Shown: positions 5,151 to 8,676 of the stretch, piece after piece
Numbering within the stretch: the stretch's first letter is position 1
How the letters are laid out: the number at the start of each line of letters is the position of its first letter
Assembly: GCA_020344715.1 (NCBI GenBank)
Contig: CP070828.1
Location: 30,963-39,638 of the forward strand
Source of the DNA: Candidatus Bathyarchaeota archaeon
GTDB lineage: Archaea > Thermoproteota > Bathyarchaeia > Bathyarchaeales > Bathyarchaeaceae
Direction of reading: 5' to 3'
Length of the DNA: 8,676 nucleotides
Notes under the pieces: model-generated
What the model was told of the DNA's origin: nothing
Seen by the model: the letters and a program-made list of their open reading frames with translations, nothing else
Databases searched by the model: none
Position numbers and translations under genes: made by a program

Positions 5151-6221
5151 ATTGCCTTATTTCGAACCATCAGGAAAAGAGGAAAAAAAGCTGGCCTTCC
5201 ACCAGGAACATTGGTTCACGTAGGAGAAAGAAAAGCTGGAAAGGCCAAGATAACGATCATCAACTACGATGAACACCATTTTGAAGAAAGGGAAGTCCAA
5301 AATGTTGAGGACTGCTTTCCGTTCAAAAGCAAACCTACTGTAACTTGGATTAATATTGATGGTCTCCATCAGTTAGAAATCATACAAAAAAGCGGTGAAC
5401 ACTTACAAATTCACCCGCTTGTCTTGGAAGACATAGTCAACACGAGTCAACGTCCAAAAATGGAGGACTTCGACGATTATATCTTTGTGACGTTGAAAAT
5501 GCTCCAATACTCCGATGAGAAAAAAGAAACTAGGACAGAACAAGTCAGCCTGATTCTCGGCTCAAGCTTTGTCGTTTCATTTCAGGAAAGCGAAGGGGAT
5601 GTTTTTGACCCGATCAGAAACCGTATAAGCACTAACAAAGGTCGCATTCGAAAAATGGGCGCTGATTATCTAGCTTATGCTTTGATGGATGCTATCGTTG
5701 ACAACTACTTCAGAATTCTGGAGAAGCTCGGGGAAGGAGTTGAAGACATGGAAGAAGAACTAATAGTCAATCCAACGCCGGAGACTCTACAGGCTATCCA
5801 CCAAATGAAACAGGAGATGATATTCTTGCGAAAGTCTGTCTGGCCTTTGAGAGAGGTGATTAGTCGCTTGGAAAGATGGGAATCATCACTAATCAACAAG
5901 TCTACAAGTATATATTTGCGAGACCTTTATGATCACACTATTCAGGTTATTGACTCGATTGAAACGTTTAGGGATATTCTGTCAGGAATGCTTGATATCT
6001 ACCTCTCCAGCGTCAGCAACAGAATGAACGAGGTCATGAAAGTACTCACGATTATCGCTACAATATTTATTCCGCTGACTCTGATAGCAGGCATTTATGG
6101 AATGAATTTCAGGTTCATGCCAGAGCTTGAGATTTCTGCGGGGTATCCAATGGTTCTGCTGATCATGGTCTGTATTGGAGCACTGATGGTTCTTTATTTC
6201 AGAAAGAAGAAATGGCTGTAA
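5151..6221 (+). CDS. corA: CorA-family Mg2+/divalent cation channel; start upstream of the first usual start codon
   Basis: About 356 residues. The N-terminal cytosolic funnel includes TVTWINIDGLHQLE and HPLVLEDIVNTSQRPKMEDF. It is followed by a long stalk helix and two C-terminal membrane helices, the first ending in the invariant YGMNF loop (about residues 316-320), then MPEL, and a basic end (RKKKWL). CorA pentamers admit Mg2+, Co2+ and Ni2+ and close when cytosolic Mg2+ is high. The first usual start in frame is TTG 5211, but the frame upstream encodes KKAGLPPGT leading into LVHVGE, a segment I know as conserved in CorA homologues, so the real N-terminus is further left. Candidates are ATT 5151 (next to GGGGTGGG) and CTG 5136 (six bases after GGAG); neither is standard. 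Sequence error or a near-cognate start are both possible. Function call firm, start uncertain. Confidence 0.93.
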   Translation: MALFRTIRKRGKKAGLPPGTLVHVGERKAGKAKITIINYDEHHFEEREVQNVEDCFPFKSKPTVTWINIDGLHQLEIIQKSGEHLQIHPLVLEDIVNTSQRPKMEDFDDYIFVTLKMLQYSDEKKETRTEQVSLILGSSFVVSFQESEGDVFDPIRNRISTNKGRIRKMGADYLAYALMDAIVDNYFRILEKLGEGVEDMEEELIVNPTPETLQAIHQMKQEMIFLRKSVWPLREVISRLERWESSLINKSTSIYLRDLYDHTIQVIDSIETFRDILSGMLDIYLSSVSNRMNEVMKVLTIIATIFIPLTLIAGIYGMNFRFMPELEISAGYPMVLLIMVCIGALMVLYFRKKKWL

Positions 6222-6263
6222 TCCTTGAGTCACGTAAATGCGTTGCCCAGGCGCCCACGGTGA

Positions 6264-6280
6264 GTGAGCCTAGGGCTCAT
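6264..6280. terminator. Hairpin between convergent CorA and Dps-like genes
   Basis: TGAGCC (6265-6270), TAG loop, GGCTCA (6274-6279): a perfect 6-bp stem plus a G-T pair, followed on the plus strand by pyrimidine-rich TCTTCTCTTTGTCT. It overlaps the stop codon of the Dps-like gene. It could help end CorA transcripts; archaeal terminators need the T-rich tract more than the stem. Confidence 0.35.
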
Positions 6281-6774
6281 CTTCTCTTTGTCTCGAGCAG
6301 ATTTTCAAAGGCTTCTTCGTGCTGTATTTCTTCGGACAGTATGTGTTCTATTAGGTGGAAGGTTCTTGCATCTTTAGCATAGCAAGCAGCCACCTTTTTG
6401 AGTAGCTTATTGTATACGTCGATTGCGCACCCCTCCGCGTCGGCGACTGCTGCAAGCACCCCTTCGAGGTCTCTTTCGTTCTTGGGAAAGACAACCTTCT
6501 TACAATTTGCGATCTTCTGCAAATCCTCAAGGTCTCTTTCGGGTTCTCCACCTAGTTCTAGGATTCGATCAGCAAGCTCCGACATGTGCTCGAATTCGTC
6601 CTTTGCTATCCTATCCAGCTCTCCAGCCACGGTGGGATAATCTGGACCTTCAATGAAGTCAGCTGCCCACGTATAATAGAAAAAAGCAATCCACTCGTCA
6701 GCATAGGCGCTGTTCAGCTGTTCTAACAATTCCTTGATGTCCACTTCCACAATTTCTCTTCCTTTTCTTCCCAT
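6277..6774 (-). CDS. Dps-like ferritin (thioferritin, DPSL type)
   Basis: A 165-residue four-helix ferritin-fold protein with a bacterioferritin-style diiron site: Glu27 in helix A (ADEWIAFF), E60-x-x-H63 in helix B (KDEFEH), Glu115 in helix C (AEGC), and E149-x-x-H152 in helix D (EEIQH). Cys91 and Cys116 are exactly 25 residues apart, the spacing I recall for the disulfide pair next to the metal site of archaeal thioferritin. This separates it from plain Dps and bacterioferritin. Such proteins form 12-subunit cages that oxidise iron with peroxide and store it, protecting anaerobes during oxidative stress. ATG 6774 is chosen because a strong GGAGGTG site lies six bases upstream (6781-6787); an in-frame ATG at 6804 would include the site in the coding region. 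It is divergent from the 73-residue gene and fits functionally with the disulfide reductase pair at the left. Confidence 0.88.
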   Translation of the reverse strand: MGRKGREIVEVDIKELLEQLNSAYADEWIAFFYYTWAADFIEGPDYPTVAGELDRIAKDEFEHMSELADRILELGGEPERDLEDLQKIANCKKVVFPKNERDLEGVLAAVADAEGCAIDVYNKLLKKVAACYAKDARTFHLIEHILSEEIQHEEAFENLLETKRR

Positions 6775-6821
6775 AAACAACACCTCCGCGCAGCTTTTCA
6801 GCAAGAATCTTTCCGCATCCA

Positions 6822-6833
6822 GCTTTTAAGGCT
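6822..6833 (-). promoter_or_regulatory. Candidate TATA box of the Dps-like gene
   Basis: The minus strand reads CCTTAAAAGC, centred near 6827, which would start transcription close to 6800 and give a leader of about 26 bases that includes the GGAGGTG ribosome site. No clear palindromic operator is seen around it. Confidence 0.45.
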
Positions 6834-6856
6834 ATGTTACTGTGATATCCCAGCAA

Positions 6857-6868
6857 CATATATTTAAG
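6857..6868 (+). promoter_or_regulatory. TATA box of the 73-residue gene
   Basis: CATATATTTAAG is centred near 6862, so transcription would start near 6888. The short leader then contains GGTGAT (6897-6902) four bases before the ATG at 6907. The box is close to a consensus archaeal TATA element. Confidence 0.5.
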
Positions 6869-6906
6869 AATCTGATCATCTAGCTTGCACCTGTGTGGTG
6901 ATAGGC

Positions 6907-7128
6907 ATGAGTTCAGATCACAGAATTTTGAAGAAGAACTTCGAAACAGAAATACGAGTTAACGAGCATAAATTGGCTTTGAACCATTTCGTGCAAGAGA
7001 CATTGGCAAATGTGATAATAGGCTTCTTGAGGACTCTAAAGAATTCTGAGGAAATGCCATGGAACATTGAGATAACAATCACGAGACTCTCTGAGCAGAT
7101 AGACGTAGACGCTCATACGTACCCCTAG
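6907..7128 (+). CDS. Small soluble protein of unknown function
   Basis: A 73-residue protein with a clear strand-strand-helix-strand pattern: EIRVN and KLALN, a long helix (HFVQETLANVIIGFLRTLKN), then IEITITR. This alternation of an 'n-x-x-x-lN-Fv' stretch, a hydrophobic helix and a closing strand resembles small uncharacterised proteins found across archaea, but I cannot name the family. There are no cysteines, no membrane segment and no metal motif. The ATG at 6907 has GGTGAT four bases upstream and a good TATA box; an in-frame GTG at 6895 lies before that ribosome site and is less likely. It is divergent from the Dps-like gene and convergent with the exported CrtC-like gene. That it is a gene is well supported; its role is unknown. 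Confidence 0.7.
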   Translation: MSSDHRILKKNFETEIRVNEHKLALNHFVQETLANVIIGFLRTLKNSEEMPWNIEITITRLSEQIDVDAHTYP

Positions 7129-7135
7129 TGTGCAC

Positions 7136-7142
7136 AAAAAAA
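7136..7142 (-). terminator. T-run terminator for the CrtC-like gene
   Basis: On the minus strand a run of seven T lies 44 bases after the stop codon at 7186, in the 57-base gap between two convergent genes. T-runs of this length commonly end archaeal transcripts. Confidence 0.4.
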
Positions 7143-7185
7143 GAGGCTGTGGGAGCATCGTCATAATAGTTCGTTCGCACAACAA

Positions 7186-8238
7186 TCAAGTATTTGGAAT
7201 TAGCACGTTAGTTGTGTATTCTCTGAACCCAAACGTGTCGATTTCTTCTACGACACGACCGAATTTCCTGATTCGCCCTTCAAACATTGCGGTAGATTCG
7301 AAAACAATCCATGCTATCGGTGGTTCATCGTAAGCTCTTGCTACTAGACCCGTTTGTTGAACTGCAATCTCAAGAACCAGACTGTACTTCCAGTTGCAAG
7401 CAGTTATCAATGTTTTCCTAGGATAGAATGCAAATGCCTCCGGCACAAAAGTCCAATCATAATTCGTCAATTGATATTGCCAGTGTCTAAACGTAATTTC
7501 TTCACCATCCAAAAGGATGCTGATTTCCCCTCTAAGCAATCCATAGAAGTCATGTCCGACAATCGCTAAACATGGTTCATTGGTTTGAAACCAATTCCAA
7601 AGACCATGGTATAGCTTCCAGACTCCCCAATTATGGTCATGATAACCCCTGGCAGAAATAGATACTGGTTCCCCGTTGATAACAACGGTTCCTTGAATTG
7701 TAGCTGAAGGCATTTGAACATACCAGTTCATTTCTTCATTTGGATCCAAAGGAAACACTCTCATGTTCCGAAATCCACAGAGCGAGGGAGAATCTTGCAC
7801 ATACCTAAGACTCCAAGCAACCGTATCACCAGTTCCGCCATAGATGTCTTCGATATAACCGTCGAGTTGGTATTCGCCGTCAACAACTTCTATCGTGTTA
7901 GGTCCCATAACCAAATCTGCACTGGTCCTCGAAGTGACAACATCATTCCATGGAACAGGGAAGAACATTTCAACCATCGAATCTTGCCAGAACACGCTTA
8001 CGTACATTAGGCCGTAAGAATCTTCAGTCAAACCTGCCGGATCCCACAAGCTATACTGAACTACTCCTTGGATATCTTCTTGGAAGAAACTGAAATACCA
8101 CCATTCTCCGTAGTCTGATGCATTGGGACTATCTTCATAGTCGCTGAAATGGTAACAGTCGTCTATCAGAGCGGATTGAGCGACCATCGGTAATAGCATC
8201 AAGATCAAAAGAGGCATAATCTTCAGGCTTTTCTTCGT
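7186..8238 (-). CDS. Exported CrtC/AttH-family lipocalin-like protein
   Basis: About 350 residues. After an N-terminal signal peptide with a hydrophobic core (PLLILMLLPMVA) and an AQSA end that looks cleavable, the mature part carries the family marks: EWWYF near the N-terminus (about residue 45), GYHDHNWG in the middle (about 198-205), and a tryptophan-rich segment just after it (GLWNWF). These belong to the carotenoid 1,2-hydratase (CrtC)/AttH fold, two lipocalin-like barrels that bind a hydrophobic ligand. Members include carotenoid hydratases and Diels-Alderase-like cyclases; most are uncharacterised. No carotenoid genes are nearby, so a carotenoid role is not implied. The first ATG is 8217, but a strong AAAGGAGG (8247-8254) lies 29 bases before it and exactly eight before an in-frame ACG at 8238; starting there adds the basic KKSLKI end that a signal peptide needs. 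Family call good, substrate unknown. Confidence 0.75.
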   Translation of the reverse strand, partial: TKKSLKIMPLLILMLLPMVAQSALIDDCYHFSDYEDSPNASDYGEWWYFSFFQEDIQGVVQYSLWDPAGLTEDSYGLMYVSVFWQDSMVEMFFPVPWNDVVTSRTSADLVMGPNTIEVVDGEYQLDGYIEDIYGGTGDTVAWSLRYVQDSPSLCGFRNMRVFPLDPNEEMNWYVQMPSATIQGTVVINGEPVSISARGYHDHNWGVWKLYHGLWNWFQTNEPCLAIVGHDFYGLLRGEISILLDGEEITFRHWQYQLTNYDWTFVPEAFAFYPRKTLITACNWKYSLVLEIAVQQTGLVARAYDEPPIAWIVFESTAMFEGRIRKFGRVVEEIDTFGFREYTTNVLIPNT

Positions 8239-8676
8239 TTTTCTTTCCTCCTTTAACAGGAATTATAGGTGAAGTGTTAATCAAATTAATAATTTTCGAA
8301 ACAACTTTCAAGTTAATCTAAAAGCAACCCCCTTTTTGCATCCGTCCACGGTTCTATTCATTGGATCTGTGCTTCACCTAGCTTTGCTTCCGAGTGGAGA
8401 CACCTACACCATGGATAACGTCGATGCTACTGACGCTGCGATAGTAACATACCCCAGAATCGAAATACCCCCTTGCACCGTCGGAGCACCAAGCCTGAAG
8501 ACTTCCAAAAGAGAGTAGAAGCTGAATCAACCAAGGTGATACTTTTGCGAGAAGGCGACGAATATTAAGTGATCTAGAAAAACTCTCAGGTTTCACAAGC
8601 TCCGAGCAAGGATGACTGCTACATGAAGGCAAAACGTAACACCTCCACCAGCTTCCTATGCGCCAAGTCAAGAACG
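8239..8676. other. Region without a convincing gene
   Basis: The first 100 bases are AT-rich and should hold the CrtC-like promoter (for example the minus-strand AAATTATTAATTTG around 8281-8294). Beyond 8340 the open frames on both strands are short, lack ribosome sites and have odd compositions. No tRNA, repeat array or insertion-sequence end is visible. A gene could begin beyond the right edge. Confidence 0.5.
8473..8568 (+). pseudogene. Possible remnant of a coding sequence
   Basis: A 31-codon frame from TTG 8473 to TAA 8568 reads like the C-terminal tail of a soluble protein (RSTKPEDFQKRVEAESTK, then VILLREGDEY). The frame extends about eleven codons further left before meeting a TGA, with no start codon or ribosome site. 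It may be the end of a decayed gene or chance; I recognise no family. Confidence 0.2.

Noticed and set aside
7714..8010. 98-codon plus-strand open frame inside the CrtC-like gene
   Set aside because: It is antisense to a gene with clear family motifs and shows no protein signature of its own.
8378..8671. 97-codon minus-strand open frame at the right edge
   Set aside because: Its composition is rich in Trp, Cys and Ser with no domain pattern, and no start signal precedes it.

Overview
This window comes from an archaeon, most likely an anaerobe. The grounds are archaeal TATA-like boxes about 25-29 bases upstream of several starts, at least two genes that look leaderless next to genes with GGTG or GGAGG ribosome sites, a thioferritin-type Dps-like protein, and a ferredoxin:disulfide reductase fused to a rubredoxin domain, a form known from methanogens and other anaerobes. 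I cannot fix the phylum from sequence alone; Thermoplasmatota, Bathyarchaeia, Asgard archaea and methanogen relatives all remain possible. There is no rRNA, tRNA, CRISPR array or insertion sequence that I can see.

Layout, left to right. (1) Bases 1-198, minus strand: the first 66 codons of a Na+/Ca2+-exchanger-family (CaCA) protein, cut by the window edge. (2) 371-1179, plus: a glutaredoxin/NrdH-like protein overlapping a ferredoxin:thioredoxin-reductase catalytic protein with a C-terminal rubredoxin domain. (3) 1251-1505, minus: a small helical protein of unknown function. (4) 1533-1879: a long inter-gene stretch with several strong inverted repeats, leading into (5) 1880-2824, plus: a complete second CaCA exchanger. 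(6) 2874-3872, minus: an MgtE-type Mg2+ channel without the N domain, with a perfect palindrome between its TATA box and start codon. (7) 3903-4266: mostly non-coding, with one doubtful small ORF. (8) 4267-5070, plus: an MscS-type mechanosensitive channel. (9) about 5151-6221, plus: a CorA-type Mg2+/divalent cation channel. (10) 6277-6774, minus: a Dps-like thioferritin. (11) 6907-7128, plus: a small protein of unknown function. (12) 7186-8238, minus: an exported protein of the CrtC/AttH lipocalin-like family. (13) 8239-8676: promoter region, then sequence without a convincing gene.

Two themes link the genes. One is ion and osmotic homeostasis: two CaCA exchangers, MgtE, MscS and CorA lie within about 6.2 kb, mostly as separate transcription units in alternating directions rather than one operon. 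The other is thiol/iron redox defence: the glutaredoxin-disulfide reductase pair and the thioferritin. I found no clearly new multi-gene system. The points most worth a second look are the structured region before the second CaCA gene, the MgtE palindrome, the FTR-rubredoxin/glutaredoxin pair, the exported CrtC-like protein, and two genes (CorA and CrtC-like) whose best-supported starts use non-standard codons.
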